In this document: piece after piece, positions 9,061 to 17,957 of the stretch
How positions within the stretch are numbered: the stretch's first letter is position 1
Layout: every line of letters begins with the position of its first letter
NCBI RefSeq assembly: GCF_029854195.1
Contig: NZ_CP122960.1
Coordinates: 124,001-188,000 of the forward strand
DNA: 64,000 nucleotides
From: Amylibacter sp. IMCC11727
Lineage (GTDB): Bacteria; Pseudomonadota; Alphaproteobacteria; Rhodobacterales; Rhodobacteraceae
Direction: 5' to 3'
Position numbers and translations under genes: made by a program
Notes under the pieces: generated by a model
The model's database searches: none
What the model was told of the DNA's origin: nothing
Seen by the model: only the letters and a program-made list of their open reading frames with translations

Positions 9061-10013
9061 CGCATGTTGGGGTGATTGGCGCGGGTGCGTTTGGAACGGC
9101 ATTGGCGAGCGTGATGCGTTTGGGTGGCGCAGATGTTACCCTGTGGGGGCGGGATGCAGCGCAAGTTTCGGCCATGCAATCGGATCGTCAGAACGTGCGG
9201 TATTTGCCCGGCGTGCCGCTGCCAGATGGGTTGCATGTGACCACGGATTTGGCCGCGGTTTCAAGGGCGGATGTGGTGTTGATGGTATTGCCTGCACAAC
9301 GATTGCGCGGGTTTTTGAACGATAGCGGATTTTCCACCAAAGCACCTGTGGTTCTGTGCGCCAAAGGAATCGAAGGCGAAACAGGGTTATTACAAACGCA
9401 GGTTTTGGATGGGGCGCAAACCGCAGTTTTGTCTGGGCCCGGATTTGCCACTGAAATGACCAAGGGGATGCCAACGGCGTTGTCCATTGCCTGCGCAGAT
9501 GCGGCGTTGGGATCGCGGTTGCAAGAAACACTGTCGACCCAAAGTTTGCGCCTGTATCTGACGCCCGATGTGACAGGGGTGCAATTGGGTGGAGCGTTGA
9601 AAAACGTTTATGCCATTGCCTGTGGCATTGTTGTGGGGGCGGGGCTGGGTGAGAGTGCGCGCGCGGCATTGATGACGCGGGGCTTTGCCGAGTTGGCGCG
9701 GTTGGCTGGGACACTTGGGGCGCAGACAGAGACGTTGATGGGGTTATCTGGGTTCGGGGATTTGGCGCTGAGTTGTACTTCGCTGCAGTCGCGTAACTTT
9801 GCCTTTGGAGAGCAGTTGGGGCGGGCTGGAACCTTTGGCACGGGCAAAACGGTCGAAGGCGTTGCCACAGCCGAGGCTGTGCTGTCGTTGGCCACCACTG
9901 CGGGGGTTGAAATGCCCATTGCACAAGCGGTGGCGGATGTTTTGAATGAACGCCAACAGATCACCGAGGCGCTGGCGACCCTGATGTCGCGGCCTCTGAA
10001 GCGGGAAGGATAA
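9057..10013 (+). CDS. gpsA: NAD(P)-dependent glycerol-3-phosphate dehydrogenase
   Basis: A 318-residue GpsA that reduces dihydroxyacetone phosphate to sn-glycerol 3-phosphate for phospholipid synthesis. The N-terminal Rossmann loop is [14 protein letters not shown]. Further blocks are [23 protein letters not shown], the catalytic-Lys region [15 protein letters not shown] and [13 protein letters not shown]. Full length for the family. The start ATG overlaps the tsaD stop (ATGA), so the two are translationally coupled; this pairing is common in Rhodobacterales. The next gene begins only 3 bases after the stop. Confidence 0.97.
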   Translation: MTHVGVIGAGAFGTALASVMRLGGADVTLWGRDAAQVSAMQSDRQNVRYLPGVPLPDGLHVTTDLAAVSRADVVLMVLPAQRLRGFLNDSGFSTKAPVVLCAKGIEGETGLLQTQVLDGAQTAVLSGPGFATEMTKGMPTALSIACADAALGSRLQETLSTQSLRLYLTPDVTGVQLGGALKNVYAIACGIVVGAGLGESARAALMTRGFAELARLAGTLGAQTETLMGLSGFGDLALSCTSLQSRNFAFGEQLGRAGTFGTGKTVEGVATAEAVLSLATTAGVEMPIAQAVADVLNERQQITEALATLMSRPLKREG

Positions 10014-10016
10014 GCG

Positions 10017-10436
10017 ATGCAGTATTGGTTGTTTAAATCGGAACCGAATACGTGGAGTTGGGACCAGCAGGTTGCCAAAGGTGACGTGGGCGAGGAATGG
10101 GATGGCATTCGCAATTATCAGGCGCGCAATTTTATGCGCACCATGGAGATTGGGGATCGCGGCTTTTTCTATCATTCAATGAAAGAAAAGGCGGTTGTAG
10201 GGATCGTTGAAGTTTGCGCGACGATTCATCCTGATAGCACCACTGATGATCCGCGTTGGGAATGTGTGGATATCAAGGCGGTGGAGCCTGTGCCGCATCC
10301 TGTTACGCTCGATATGGTGAAGGCGGAGCCTAAACTGGCGGATATGGTTTTGGTTAAGAACTCGCGCCTATCCGTGCAGCCTGTGACGCCCGAGGAATGG
10401 GCGTTGGTGTGCCAAATGGGTGGACTGAAAGCGTAA
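10017..10436 (+). CDS. EVE domain-containing protein
   Basis: A 139-residue single-domain protein of the EVE (PUA-like) superfamily. It opens with the family's YWLFKSEPNTWSWDQ and continues WDGIRNYQARNFMRTMEIGDRGFFYHS. EVE domains bind modified bases in DNA or RNA. The stand-alone housekeeping form is widespread in proteobacteria, and its ligand is not firmly known. It lies 3 bases after gpsA, so it is probably the third gene of tsaD-gpsA-EVE. Nothing nearby suggests a restriction or defence setting. Confidence 0.93.
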   Translation: MQYWLFKSEPNTWSWDQQVAKGDVGEEWDGIRNYQARNFMRTMEIGDRGFFYHSMKEKAVVGIVEVCATIHPDSTTDDPRWECVDIKAVEPVPHPVTLDMVKAEPKLADMVLVKNSRLSVQPVTPEEWALVCQMGGLKA

Positions 10437-10473
10437 GCTGGCGCATGATTTCCGTATCCAAAGGAGGGACATC

Positions 10474-10857
10474 ATGGAATTTGTTGCAGTTATCGTTGCT
10501 GGTTTGGCCGCATTTGCATGGGGCGCTGTTTGGTATTCGGTTATGGCCAAGCCGTGGATGGCGGCCAATGGGTTGACCGAAGACACTATTAACCGCAGCA
10601 ACCCTGTTCCTTATGTCATCAGCCTTGTTGCCGTGATTTTGGTCGCCGGTATGACGCGGCATATTTTTGTAACATCGGGTGTGGATACGGTGTGGCTGGG
10701 CGGTGTAAGCGGGTTCGGTTTAGGGCTGTTTATCGCCGTGCCCTGGCTGGCCACAAATTATGGGTTTGCGCAGCGTCCGTTTGCACTGACGCTGATTGAT
10801 GGGATGTATTCGACCGTTGGCTGTACGGTAATCGGCATTGTGCTGACGTTGTTTTAA
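10474..10857 (+). CDS. DUF1761 family membrane protein
   Basis: A 127-residue protein with four hydrophobic segments at about 1-22, 45-64, 74-95 and 107-127. Its N-terminal FAWGAVWYSVMAKPWM matches the DUF1761 pattern. No enzymatic function is known for the family. A strong Shine-Dalgarno AAGGAGGG sits eight bases before the ATG at 10474. The stop TAA shares the TTAA at 10854-10857 with the stop of the convergent extensin-like gene. Confidence 0.85.
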   Translation: MEFVAVIVAGLAAFAWGAVWYSVMAKPWMAANGLTEDTINRSNPVPYVISLVAVILVAGMTRHIFVTSGVDTVWLGGVSGFGLGLFIAVPWLATNYGFAQRPFALTLIDGMYSTVGCTVIGIVLTLF

Positions 10858-11591
10858 CGGCAGCGGCCCCAACGGCCTTGGTCCATGTGGAAATGGTCGT
10901 GATGTGCGGCGTTGTAATCGGGGCTGAGGACGAGGCCGAACCACGAACAGGCGCTGTTGCGCACATCGCGTAAAAAGGCGGCTTTGTCTGCGGGGCCATC
11001 CCAATCATTACGGAGGCGGATTTTGGTGCCATCAGCCAAATCGAATCCTGAAATGTCGATGGCGTTGGCGGTGGCATGTTGGCTCATCCGATTGCTGCCT
11101 GCGATTTTACGGCAGGAATAGCTGCCGAAATGGTGGACCCGTGTCACCGAAGATCCGAGATGTTTTCGCGCCGCGGTTTGAACGCCGTGACGATCCCACA
11201 TGGCCCAGCGCAGCGCGATTTCGCAACGGGTTTCGACAGGGTTAAGACGGGTCGCGTCGATGCGTGTGATCCGTGTTGGTGTGCGGATGTGACAGCTGTC
11301 TGAATTGTTCTGATCTTCGCGGGTGGAATAAATGGTTCCGGATGCGGATAACGCGGCCCAGCATAGCATCGGATCGGACACAGCCTTGGATAATTTCCAG
11401 TGCGTGAGTGGTGTGACTTCGGCCATTGGATCAAGAGGTGTTGTCGGGTTCCACGGATCAGGGAGTGGAGTGTCAGGGTGGTACAGCAACGCCGCCGCGC
11501 CAAACGCCAGTACAACCAGCGGCAAGAACAATCCGCCGATTAGACGGCCCAAACTGAGCGGGCGTTTTGGAGGTTGAGGATCAGGTCGCAT
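10854..11591 (-). CDS. extensin-like family protein (M15-like peptidase fold)
   Basis: A 245-residue envelope protein. Residues 1-36 hold a short basic tail (RPDPQPPKRP) and one membrane segment, followed by a Pro/Asp linker. An extensin-like C-terminal domain follows, from about residue 75. It shows MSQHATANAIDISGF and the closing HHDHFHMDQGRWG, i.e. the H-x6-D and H-x-H zinc ligands of D,D/L,D-carboxypeptidase-like (M15) folds. Three or four Cys (CWAAL, SCHIR, RCEIAL, SCRKIA) suggest disulfides outside the cytoplasm. The likely role is cleavage or binding of peptidoglycan; the substrate is unproven. It starts at ATG 11591, downstream of the DUF2853 terminator. Confidence 0.85.
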   Translation of the reverse strand: MRPDPQPPKRPLSLGRLIGGLFLPLVVLAFGAAALLYHPDTPLPDPWNPTTPLDPMAEVTPLTHWKLSKAVSDPMLCWAALSASGTIYSTREDQNNSDSCHIRTPTRITRIDATRLNPVETRCEIALRWAMWDRHGVQTAARKHLGSSVTRVHHFGSYSCRKIAGSNRMSQHATANAIDISGFDLADGTKIRLRNDWDGPADKAAFLRDVRNSACSWFGLVLSPDYNAAHHDHFHMDQGRWGRCR

Positions 11592-11603
11592 TTTGGTCCG
11601 AAA

Positions 11604-11637
11604 AACAAAGGGCGCCCGTTTGGACGCCCCGATTTTT
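11604..11637 (-). terminator. rho-independent terminator after the DUF2853 gene
   Basis: GGGCGCCC at 11610-11617 and GGACGCCC at 11622-11629 form an 8-pair stem (one G-T wobble) with a 4-base loop. On the minus strand the stem is followed by TTTGTTTTT. It lies between the DUF2853 stop (11653) and the extensin-like start (11591). Confidence 0.8.
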
Positions 11638-11652
11638 TTGATCGATCAAAGA

Positions 11653-11994
11653 TTAGCCGTAAACGGATTCTTTGCCGAAATGCTTTGTCAGCATGTAGTA
11701 GATAACCGCGCGGTATTTGTTCCGCTCGGATTGGCCATATGTTTCGATGACTTTGGCGATTGCGCCATCCAGATCATCGCTGGCGGACAGGCCGAGCTTT
11801 TTGATCAAGAAGTTGTTCTTTACTGTTTCCAGTTCGGAGGCTTGGGTGCCTGCAACGGTGGATGCGTCAGCGTCATAGATGGATGGGCCACAGCCAATTG
11901 TTACCTTGGTCAAAAGATCCATGTCTGGTGTCATACCACATTTGTTTTTCAGATCGTCTGCATACTGGGCGATCAAATCGTCGCGTTTTCCCAT
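11653..11994 (-). CDS. DUF2853 family protein
   Basis: A 113-residue soluble protein, predicted mostly helical, matching DUF2853: it begins with KRDDLIAQYADDLKNKCG and ends RAVIYYMLTKHFGKESVY. Family function is unknown. Start is ATG 11994, preceded by AAAGGAG with ideal spacing; a longer in-frame extension upstream crosses this site and is not conserved-looking. It is flanked by its own terminator downstream and about 140 bases of non-coding sequence upstream, so it is likely a single-gene unit that is well translated. Confidence 0.88.
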   Translation of the reverse strand: MGKRDDLIAQYADDLKNKCGMTPDMDLLTKVTIGCGPSIYDADASTVAGTQASELETVKNNFLIKKLGLSASDDLDGAIAKVIETYGQSERNKYRAVIYYMLTKHFGKESVYG

Positions 11995-12138
11995 TGTGTG
12001 CTCCTTTAAGCGTTGATGTTTAGAAGGAGCCTTTGCTTCCTCCCCCATGCAAAATGTAGGGGATGTGGCCGCGCAAAAAAAGGGGGCGGGGTGGTTTTGT
12101 TGCAAAATTGGCGTGATTGGTCCTGTTTGCAGGGGGTT

Positions 12139-13290
12139 TTAGGTGGGTTTACGTAGGGACAAGCCGACCAGCGGGCGCATGAAAGGGAGCTGATCACAGA
12201 GCCAAACGATGATGCCTGTCACGGCGAAGGTTCCGATTGTCAGGATTAAGAATTCGATACCCCAAGGCCACGACACAAATCGCAGATAGAATAGGCCGAT
12301 CATCAACACGGGGAAATGGAAGATATAGAACGGGTAAACGGCTCGGTTGAGAGAGGGTAAAACCACAGCGTTTCGGTTCAAGAAGGTGTATCCAAACGCA
12401 AAGATGGCGCTGCACCAAAGCGCGGTGTTGAGCGCATAGAGCAGTGAATATCCCGTTGTGGAAAGCGTGAAAATGGAGCCGCCGTTTTGTGCCCAACCGC
12501 CGTTGATCGTCATGTTCATGGCGTCGGTGTTTTCCCCAAAACTGGCAAGGATTGCTCCAAGGCTGGCGAGTGTGAGGATTGCGCAAACGAGAGCTGGCCA
12601 TTTAAGCCGCGCGAGTTGACCCCAAGCAGAAGTGGGCAGTGTCATGAACCAGAAACCGAGGATGTAATAGGCCCAATATACGGGGGCCGTCCAACGCAGG
12701 CGATAGAGCGTCGTGTCATACGGTTTGATTATCAGCGCACCGATCAGGATCGCGGCAATTGCAAGTGTGGGAATAAGTGTGTGGGCCATTGCGCTGGAGC
12801 TCAAGAGCCAGAACATCAACGGGATCGAGAGGATCGAATAGAGGAACAGGTTGACCAAGAACCAAAGATGACCTTGGCTGCGGAGTGTTAGGTTTTGGAG
12901 GCGATGCCAAAAGTATGCAGGGAAGGTCCAGTCTTCGCCGTTTGCAGTGACTTGGTAGTAGCTGGTGACAGCGTTCCAGAACACTGCACCGATAAGAAGC
13001 GGCAAAAGCAACCGCAGGGTGCGGTTTTGAACAAAGGCGCCGACGCCTTTGTTGCGCATCAAAAAATACGTTCCAACCCCCGAGATAAGAAACAACGCAG
13101 ACAGCCGCCATGCGTGAAAGGCAAAGACCGTAAATTCGGCCAGATCACCACCCACGTCTTGGTTGCGATAGCCGTATACTGTGTGGCCGTAGCTGACGAA
13201 GCCGATGAGCGCGTGATATGGCACGAGGATGCCAAACAAAATGACCCGCAACCAGTCAAGGTCATATCTGCGGGTGGTCGACAGGTTCAT
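12139..13290 (-). CDS. acyltransferase 3 family membrane protein
   Basis: A 383-residue polytopic protein (about ten hydrophobic segments) of the acyltransferase-3 family, which moves acyl groups onto sugars, glucans or lipids at the membrane. Family signs are the N-terminal RRYDLDWLRVILFGILVPYH, with the R/D pair and catalytic-type His, GTYFLMRN followed by RTLRLLLPL, and the late NRAVYPFYIFHFPVLM. I choose ATG 13290. The frame is open to a TTG at 13308, but that codon lies inside the ahcY terminator hairpin. The acceptor is unknown; OpgC-like glucan succinylation is one possibility. Confidence 0.85.
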   Translation of the reverse strand: MNLSTTRRYDLDWLRVILFGILVPYHALIGFVSYGHTVYGYRNQDVGGDLAEFTVFAFHAWRLSALFLISGVGTYFLMRNKGVGAFVQNRTLRLLLPLLIGAVFWNAVTSYYQVTANGEDWTFPAYFWHRLQNLTLRSQGHLWFLVNLFLYSILSIPLMFWLLSSSAMAHTLIPTLAIAAILIGALIIKPYDTTLYRLRWTAPVYWAYYILGFWFMTLPTSAWGQLARLKWPALVCAILTLASLGAILASFGENTDAMNMTINGGWAQNGGSIFTLSTTGYSLLYALNTALWCSAIFAFGYTFLNRNAVVLPSLNRAVYPFYIFHFPVLMIGLFYLRFVSWPWGIEFLILTIGTFAVTGIIVWLCDQLPFMRPLVGLSLRKPT

Positions 13291-13306
13291 CACAATATCC
13301 AGAATC

Positions 13307-13337
13307 AATAAGGCCTAGCATAATGCTAGGCCTTATT
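13307..13337 (-). terminator. 15-bp perfect inverted repeat downstream of ahcY
   Basis: Arms 13307-13321 and 13323-13337 are exact reverse complements (AATAAGGCCTAGCAT and its complement) around a single base. The repeat lies 34 bases past the ahcY stop. The A/T-rich arm ends give short A and T tracts on either strand, so a terminator for ahcY is likely. It overlaps a possible upstream TTG start of the acyltransferase gene. Confidence 0.7.
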
Positions 13338-13371
13338 GTTACACGATAATTTTTTAATTCAAGCAGTTTGC

Positions 13372-14757
13372 TTAGTAGCGGTAATGCTCTGGCTTGAATG
13401 GACCTTCGGTTGTGACACCGATGTAGTCGGCTTGATCTTTCGACAACTCTGTCAATTTCACGCCAATTTTGGCGAGGTGCAGGCGGGCTACTTTCTCGTC
13501 CAGATGTTTTGGCAGGATGTAGACTTCGTTGTTGTACTCGTCGCCTTTGGTCCACAATTCGATTTGCGCCAACACTTGGTTGGTGAAAGACGCAGACATC
13601 ACGAAGGATGGGTGACCTGTGGCGTTGCCAAGGTTCAGCAAACGACCTTGGGACAAGAGGATCATACGATTGCCAGATGGCATTTCGTACATGTCTACTT
13701 GGTCTTTGATGTTTGTCATTTTCAGGTTGGCGAGGTTTGCCACCTGAATTTCGTTATCAAAGTGGCCGATGTTGCCAACGATGGCCATGTCCTTCATCTC
13801 GCGCATGTGTTCGATGCGGATGATGTCTTTGTTGCCAGTTGTGGTGATGAAGATGTCTGCATCTGCAACGGCGTCTTCGAGTGTTGTTACCTCGAAGCCG
13901 TCCATGGCGGCCTGAAGCGCACAGATTGGATCGATTTCAGTCACTTTCACGCGGGCGCCAGCACCTTGAAGGGAAGCAGCGGAGCCTTTGCCAACATCGC
14001 CATAGCCACAGACAACAGCGGTTTTACCTGCCATCATTGTGTCTGTCGCGCGGCGGATGCCGTCCACGAGGGATTCTTTACAGCCGTATTTGTTGTCGAA
14101 TTTCGACTTGGTTACAGAATCGTTCACGTTGATCGCTGGGAATGGCAGTTCGCCGTTTTTGTGCAGTTCGTACAAGCGGTGAACACCTGTTGTGGTTTCT
14201 TCGGAAACGCCAACGATTTGGCCTTTCATCTTGGTGAACCAACCAGGGGAGGCTGCCATACGCTTTTTGATTTGCGCTTGGATTGCTTCTTCTTCTTCGG
14301 ATTGAGGCACGCCAAACTCTTCGCCGCCTTCGATGCGGGCACCCAGAAGGATGTACAGTGTGGCATCGCCACCATCGTCAAGGATCAGGTTTGGACCATC
14401 TTCGAACAGGAAGGATTTATCGAGGTAGTCCCAGTGCTCTTCCAATGTTTGGCCTTTTACCGCGAACACAGGGATGCCAGCGGCGGCGATGGCAGCGGCG
14501 GCGTGGTCTTGGGTGGAGAAGATGTTACAGGATGCCCAGCGCACATCTGCGCCAAGTGCTGTGAGTGTTTCGATCAGAACAGCCGTCTGGATCGTCATGT
14601 GCAAAGAGCCGACAATCCGCGCCCCTTTCAGCGGCTGGCTGTCGCCAAATTCTTCGCGCAGGGCCATCAGGCCTGGCATTTCTGTTTCAGCGATATCCAG
14701 CTCTTTGCGGCCAAATTCAGCCAAGGAGATGTCTTTGACGAAATAGTCGTTGCTCAT
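13372..14757 (-). CDS. ahcY: Adenosylhomocysteinase
   Basis: A 461-residue S-adenosylhomocysteine hydrolase that splits SAH into adenosine and homocysteine in the activated methyl cycle. Family blocks include [50 protein letters not shown], the NAD-binding loop [29 protein letters not shown] and the C-terminal FKPEHYRY. Start is ATG 14757; 43 further in-frame codons upstream are not family sequence. The weak SD and the roughly 200-base shared leader with the divergent HD gene hold a 5-bp GC hairpin at 14781-14796, which I could not match to a known riboswitch. Its position close to the reg cluster resembles Rhodobacter, where ahcY is near regA. Confidence 0.97.
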   Translation of the reverse strand: MSNDYFVKDISLAEFGRKELDIAETEMPGLMALREEFGDSQPLKGARIVGSLHMTIQTAVLIETLTALGADVRWASCNIFSTQDHAAAAIAAAGIPVFAVKGQTLEEHWDYLDKSFLFEDGPNLILDDGGDATLYILLGARIEGGEEFGVPQSEEEEAIQAQIKKRMAASPGWFTKMKGQIVGVSEETTTGVHRLYELHKNGELPFPAINVNDSVTKSKFDNKYGCKESLVDGIRRATDTMMAGKTAVVCGYGDVGKGSAASLQGAGARVKVTEIDPICALQAAMDGFEVTTLEDAVADADIFITTTGNKDIIRIEHMREMKDMAIVGNIGHFDNEIQVANLANLKMTNIKDQVDMYEMPSGNRMILLSQGRLLNLGNATGHPSFVMSASFTNQVLAQIELWTKGDEYNNEVYILPKHLDEKVARLHLAKIGVKLTELSKDQADYIGVTTEGPFKPEHYRY

Positions 14758-14962
14758 CTTACAGTCTTTCTTTTGTGGGTGGGGCCGCATTGCCCCTCTA
14801 AAACTTGGGCTGGCTCTAGCAAAGAACAGGTTTGCTGGCAACAATAACGGACAGCCTGCGACATCAGTTGTTTTGATTGGGTGCATCGAATGGTGTGATG
14901 TGGGTTCTATTCTGTTTCGCTTTTGGGTTAGTTTGTGAAAGCGCAGAAAAAAGGATCAGACT

Positions 14963-15550
14963 ATGCCACAACCACGGGCTTGGCAGCGGATGTTATCGGG
15001 GCGGCGGTTGGATTTGTTGGATCCGTCGCCGCTGGATATCGAAATCGAAGACATTGCTCATGGTTTGGCGTTTGTGGCGCGGTGGAACGGGCAAACGAAC
15101 GGGGATTATCCCTATTCTGTGGCGGAACATTCGGTGTTTGTGCTGGAATTGTTTCGGCGGTTGTACCCCAAGGCAGAGCGCAAATGGCAGTTGGCGGCGT
15201 TGCTGCATGATGCGCCTGAATATGTGATTGGGGACATGATTTCGCCTGTGAAGGCGGCCGTTGGACCTGGATATGAGGAAATGGATAAACGTCTGACGGC
15301 GGCGATTCATTTGCGGTTTGGTTTGCCTGCGGTGATTCCAGCGAATATCAAAAAAGGGATCAAGCGGGCGGATAAGATATCGGCTTGGCTTGAGGCGGTC
15401 GAGATTGCGGGGTTTTCCAAGGAAGAAGCGGATAAACTGTTTGGGAAGCCTGTGTTTGATGACATCCCGCGCCGCAGTTTGCGCCCGCACCCTCCGATGG
15501 AATCAAAGGGTGCGTTTCTTGAGGTGTTTAACGATCTGAATGATAGTTAA
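14963..15550 (+). CDS. HD-domain phosphohydrolase (YfbR-like)
   Basis: A 195-residue HD-domain protein. Metal ligands are visible as the His of YSVAEHSVFV, the HD of AALLHDAPEYVIGDM, and a later Asp in KRADKISAWLEA. This arrangement resembles the YfbR-type 5'-deoxynucleotidases, which dephosphorylate dNMPs, but the exact substrate is not certain. AAAAAAGGA before the ATG at 14963 is a good SD. It is divergent from ahcY and convergent with the small gene at 15554-15709; only 3 bases separate the two stops. Confidence 0.85.
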   Translation: MPQPRAWQRMLSGRRLDLLDPSPLDIEIEDIAHGLAFVARWNGQTNGDYPYSVAEHSVFVLELFRRLYPKAERKWQLAALLHDAPEYVIGDMISPVKAAVGPGYEEMDKRLTAAIHLRFGLPAVIPANIKKGIKRADKISAWLEAVEIAGFSKEEADKLFGKPVFDDIPRRSLRPHPPMESKGAFLEVFNDLNDS

Positions 15551-15553
15551 GAT

Positions 15554-15709
15554 TTAAGCGCGGCGGTTGTAAAACCGCGCATTCAGCTGTTGGCGGTGCA
15601 GTTCTTCGCGCTTGCGGTCTTCGTGGCAGCGCAGTTCAGATCTGTGTGTTGGAGCCGTTTCATCGTTGCGAGTTGCAAGGAAAAGTGTGTTTGCGATAGC
15701 GTTGAACAT
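15554..15709 (-). CDS. small conserved-looking protein, 51 residues
   Basis: A short frame from ATG 15709 to TAA at 15554. It has a strong SD (AAAAGGAG, seven bases before the ATG) and a start/stop layout that fits exactly between the neighbouring genes. The product begins MFNAIANTLFLATRN and then turns very polar and basic (HRSELRCHEDRKREELHRQQ, then FYNRRA), so it may be an amphipathic or nucleic-acid-binding peptide. No family is recognised. The last codons form a GC hairpin (about 15557-15580) that may also end transcription. It is divergent from a LysR regulator 98 bases away, which makes it a candidate target of that regulator. Confidence 0.65.
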   Translation of the reverse strand: MFNAIANTLFLATRNDETAPTHRSELRCHEDRKREELHRQQLNARFYNRRA

Positions 15710-15807
15710 GGTGTTCTCCTTTTCTGTTTCTGTTCTCTTTCTAACAAACTTGCCTTTGCCAATCGAATCTGGAATATTTCTGTAATGTTAGCTGAACTAT
15801 CATTTTA

Positions 15808-16680
15808 ATGGATTGGCGTGAAATCCCTTCCCTGTCTGCGCTTCGGGCGTTTGAAGCCACGGCGCGGCTGCTGAGCTTTAGCAAAGCTGCGGCAGAGCTG
15901 AACGTTACACATGCGGCGATTGCACAACATGTGCGCGGCCTAGAGGCGGAGTTTTCGGAGTCTTTGGTGGTTCGAGCGGGCCGTGGCATTGCCCTGACCC
16001 ATGCGGGAGAACGATTGGCCGCACGATTGGTTGCTGGGTTTGGCGAAATTGCCAATGGGGTGCAGGATATTCGCCAGTTGGGTGTTGATCGCCCGCTTAC
16101 AATTTCAGTGACCCCTGCCTTTGCGACCAGTTGGTTGATGCCGCGCATTGGATCGTTTTGGGAGAAACATCCCGATATTACGGTGAACATCAGCCCAACC
16201 TATAAATTGGTCGATCTGGCCAAGGACAATGTGGATATGGCCATTCGGTTTGGAGATGGGTCGTGGGCCGGTTGTGATGTAGAGTATTTGACCAGTGGGG
16301 ATTTGGTTGTGGTTGGACATCCCGAGCTGATTAACAATCCAAATGCGAATTCAATGGCGGATTTGGTGGGTTTGACGTGGTTCTTTGAACGCATTTATGC
16401 ACGCGAGCGGCGGCTGGTTGTTCAATCCGAAGGGTTTGATTTGAAATCGGCGCAGGTGAATACGTTGGAATCAAGCGATTTGGTTTTTGCAGGCGTGAGT
16501 GCAAAGCTTGGGGTGTCGGCGATTACGCGTTCTTTGATCGACCACAAAATCACCAGCGGCGAATTTCAGGCGGTCTGTCGGCTGAAGACAGATGGGTTGG
16601 GGTATCACATCGTAACGCGCAAAAACTTTGAAAGCCCGTCATTGCGGACTTTCAAAAAATGGTTGCATCAAGTGGCTTAA
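15808..16680 (+). CDS. LysR family transcriptional regulator (GcvA-like)
   Basis: A 290-residue LysR regulator. The winged helix-turn-helix is at residues 8-66 (SALRAFEATARLLSFSKAAA, then NVTHAAIAQHVRGLE), followed by a substrate-binding domain from about 92 (LTISVTPAFATSWLMPRIG). The RAFEATAR and ATSWLMPRIG signatures place it in the GcvA group. The ATG at 15808 has no clear SD, so a leaderless or weakly translated message is possible. It is divergent from the 51-residue gene, and no metabolic gene is adjacent to hint at an effector. It ends 9 bases before the convergent regA stop. Confidence 0.92.
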   Translation: MDWREIPSLSALRAFEATARLLSFSKAAAELNVTHAAIAQHVRGLEAEFSESLVVRAGRGIALTHAGERLAARLVAGFGEIANGVQDIRQLGVDRPLTISVTPAFATSWLMPRIGSFWEKHPDITVNISPTYKLVDLAKDNVDMAIRFGDGSWAGCDVEYLTSGDLVVVGHPELINNPNANSMADLVGLTWFFERIYARERRLVVQSEGFDLKSAQVNTLESSDLVFAGVSAKLGVSAITRSLIDHKITSGEFQAVCRLKTDGLGYHIVTRKNFESPSLRTFKKWLHQVA

Positions 16681-16688
16681 CCCGCTGG

Positions 16689-17243
16689 TTATTTCGGGCT
16701 GCGCTTAGCCAAAATGCGCTGCAATGTGCGGCGGTGCATGTTCAAACGACGTGCGGTTTCAGACACATTGCGATCACAAAGCTCAAACACGCGTTGAATA
16801 TGTTCCCAACGCACGCGATCCGCAGACATTGGGTTTTCTGGTGGGGGTGGTTTGTCGCCTGGCTGGGCCAAGAGCGCGTTTGTGACGTCTTTGGCATCGG
16901 CGGGTTTTGACAGGTAATCTGTCGCGCCAATTTTCACGGCGGCGACTGCGGTGGCAATGGCGCCGTATCCTGTTAGCACGATAATTTTGGCATCGGCCCG
17001 TTTGGCGCGCAGAACTTCGACCACATCTAGGCCTGTGCCATCTTCGAGTCGAAGGTCAACAACGGCATAAGCGGGCGGTGTAGCGGTGCAAAAGGCGCGT
17101 CCTGCGGCCACTGATTCCAGTGCGGTTGGGTTGAAACCACGCTTTTCCATGGCGCGGGCCAGACGGCGGCGAAATGGTTCGTCGTCATCCAAAATCATCA
17201 AAGAATTGTCTTCGCCGATTTCTCTTAATTCAATGTCAGACAT
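16689..17243 (-). CDS. regA: RegA/ActR/PrrA redox response regulator
   Basis: A 184-residue response regulator. The receiver domain is at about 12-125, with the acidic pocket LDDDEPF, the phospho-acceptor Asp in AVVDLRLEDGTGLD, the Thr of VLTGYGAIATAV and the Lys of LSKPAD. A Pro-rich linker (KPPPPENP) is followed by a Fis-type HTH near 140-180 (WEHIQRVFELCDRNVSETAR, then MHRRTLQRIL). RegA is the global regulator of photosynthesis, respiration, and carbon and nitrogen fixation in response to redox state. Its kinase regB is divergent at 18.0 kb. No hvrA gene follows it; a LysR gene sits there instead. Confidence 0.96.
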   Translation of the reverse strand: MSDIELREIGEDNSLMILDDDEPFRRRLARAMEKRGFNPTALESVAAGRAFCTATPPAYAVVDLRLEDGTGLDVVEVLRAKRADAKIIVLTGYGAIATAVAAVKIGATDYLSKPADAKDVTNALLAQPGDKPPPPENPMSADRVRWEHIQRVFELCDRNVSETARRLNMHRRTLQRILAKRSPK

Positions 17244-17306
17244 GGTGCGCCCCTTTTACTATGGTTTAACAAATAGAACTCTCATTCCAAATGGTCAAAC
17301 GCCGCC

Positions 17307-17909
17307 TTAGGATTGGTTGATGAAGCATGCGGTGGTGTCTGCCAATTCTTGTGCTGGAACGTCACGGCGGAAAAACTCGATCAATCCTTCTGGTCCCATG
17401 AGATAGCTGAACGTGCTGTGGTCCATCAGGTAATCTTCGCCTTCGCCATTTTTACGGTAGTACGTTTTATACGCTTTTGAGGCCGCTTTGACCTGATCAG
17501 GGGTTCCTGTGAGGCCAACCATTTTGGGGTGAAGCACTTCGACAAAATCGGCGAGAACGGGCGGCGTGTCGCGGTCTGGATCAATGCTGATGAACACGGG
17601 TTTCACATCGTGGCCCATACCATCCAAAATATCGATCGCTTCGGCGTTGCGAGCGGTGTCCAAAGGGCAGACATCGGGGCAGTATGTAAAGCCAAAGTAA
17701 ACAAGTGTCGGGCCTGTGATGACATCTGTGTCGGTTACGGTTTGACCTGTGTGATCCACCAGTTCAAACGGGCCGCCAATGGCCGCTTTGCCGCCAGCGA
17801 TTGTGCTGCCGCTGCATTGGGTTGGTTGTGCAAAGAACGCAACGTAGGTTCCAGCGCCGATACCCAGCGCGATGACTGCGGCGGCCGTAATGGCGATAGG
17901 TTTTTGCAT
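17307..17909 (-). CDS. senC: SCO1/SenC/PrrC copper chaperone
   Basis: A 200-residue membrane-anchored thioredoxin-fold protein with a membrane segment at about 3-24. The copper ligands are CxxxC in FGFTYCPDVCPLD and the late His in YLMDHSTFSYL. SenC/PrrC delivers copper to the CuA or CuB sites of cytochrome oxidases and, in Rhodobacter, feeds oxidase activity into RegB signalling. Start is ATG 17909, with AAGGAA upstream; an 11-codon extension is rejected. It is the first gene of a senC-regA unit, divergent from regB. Confidence 0.95.
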   Translation of the reverse strand: MQKPIAITAAAVIALGIGAGTYVAFFAQPTQCSGSTIAGGKAAIGGPFELVDHTGQTVTDTDVITGPTLVYFGFTYCPDVCPLDTARNAEAIDILDGMGHDVKPVFISIDPDRDTPPVLADFVEVLHPKMVGLTGTPDQVKAASKAYKTYYRKNGEGEDYLMDHSTFSYLMGPEGLIEFFRRDVPAQELADTTACFINQS

Positions 17910-17957
17910 GGTTCGGTTCCTTTCGCGGATCGGGCGTTGCACCAGAGATGACGGTTA

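Noticed and set aside
10017..10436. EVE-domain gene as part of a modified-base restriction system
   Set aside because: It is a stand-alone EVE protein three bases after gpsA, with no nuclease, McrB-like or methyltransferase gene near it; housekeeping context.
13336..14847. An open frame of 503 codons on the plus strand, antisense to the whole of ahcY
   Set aside because: It mirrors the codon bias of ahcY. Its translation is rich in Cys, His and Phe with no domain or SD, while the minus strand encodes a textbook adenosylhomocysteinase.
14758..14962. Possible SAH riboswitch in the ahcY leader
   Set aside because: Only a 5-bp GC hairpin (14781-14796) is evident; I could not recognise the conserved core of the SAH, SAM-II or SAM/SAH classes.
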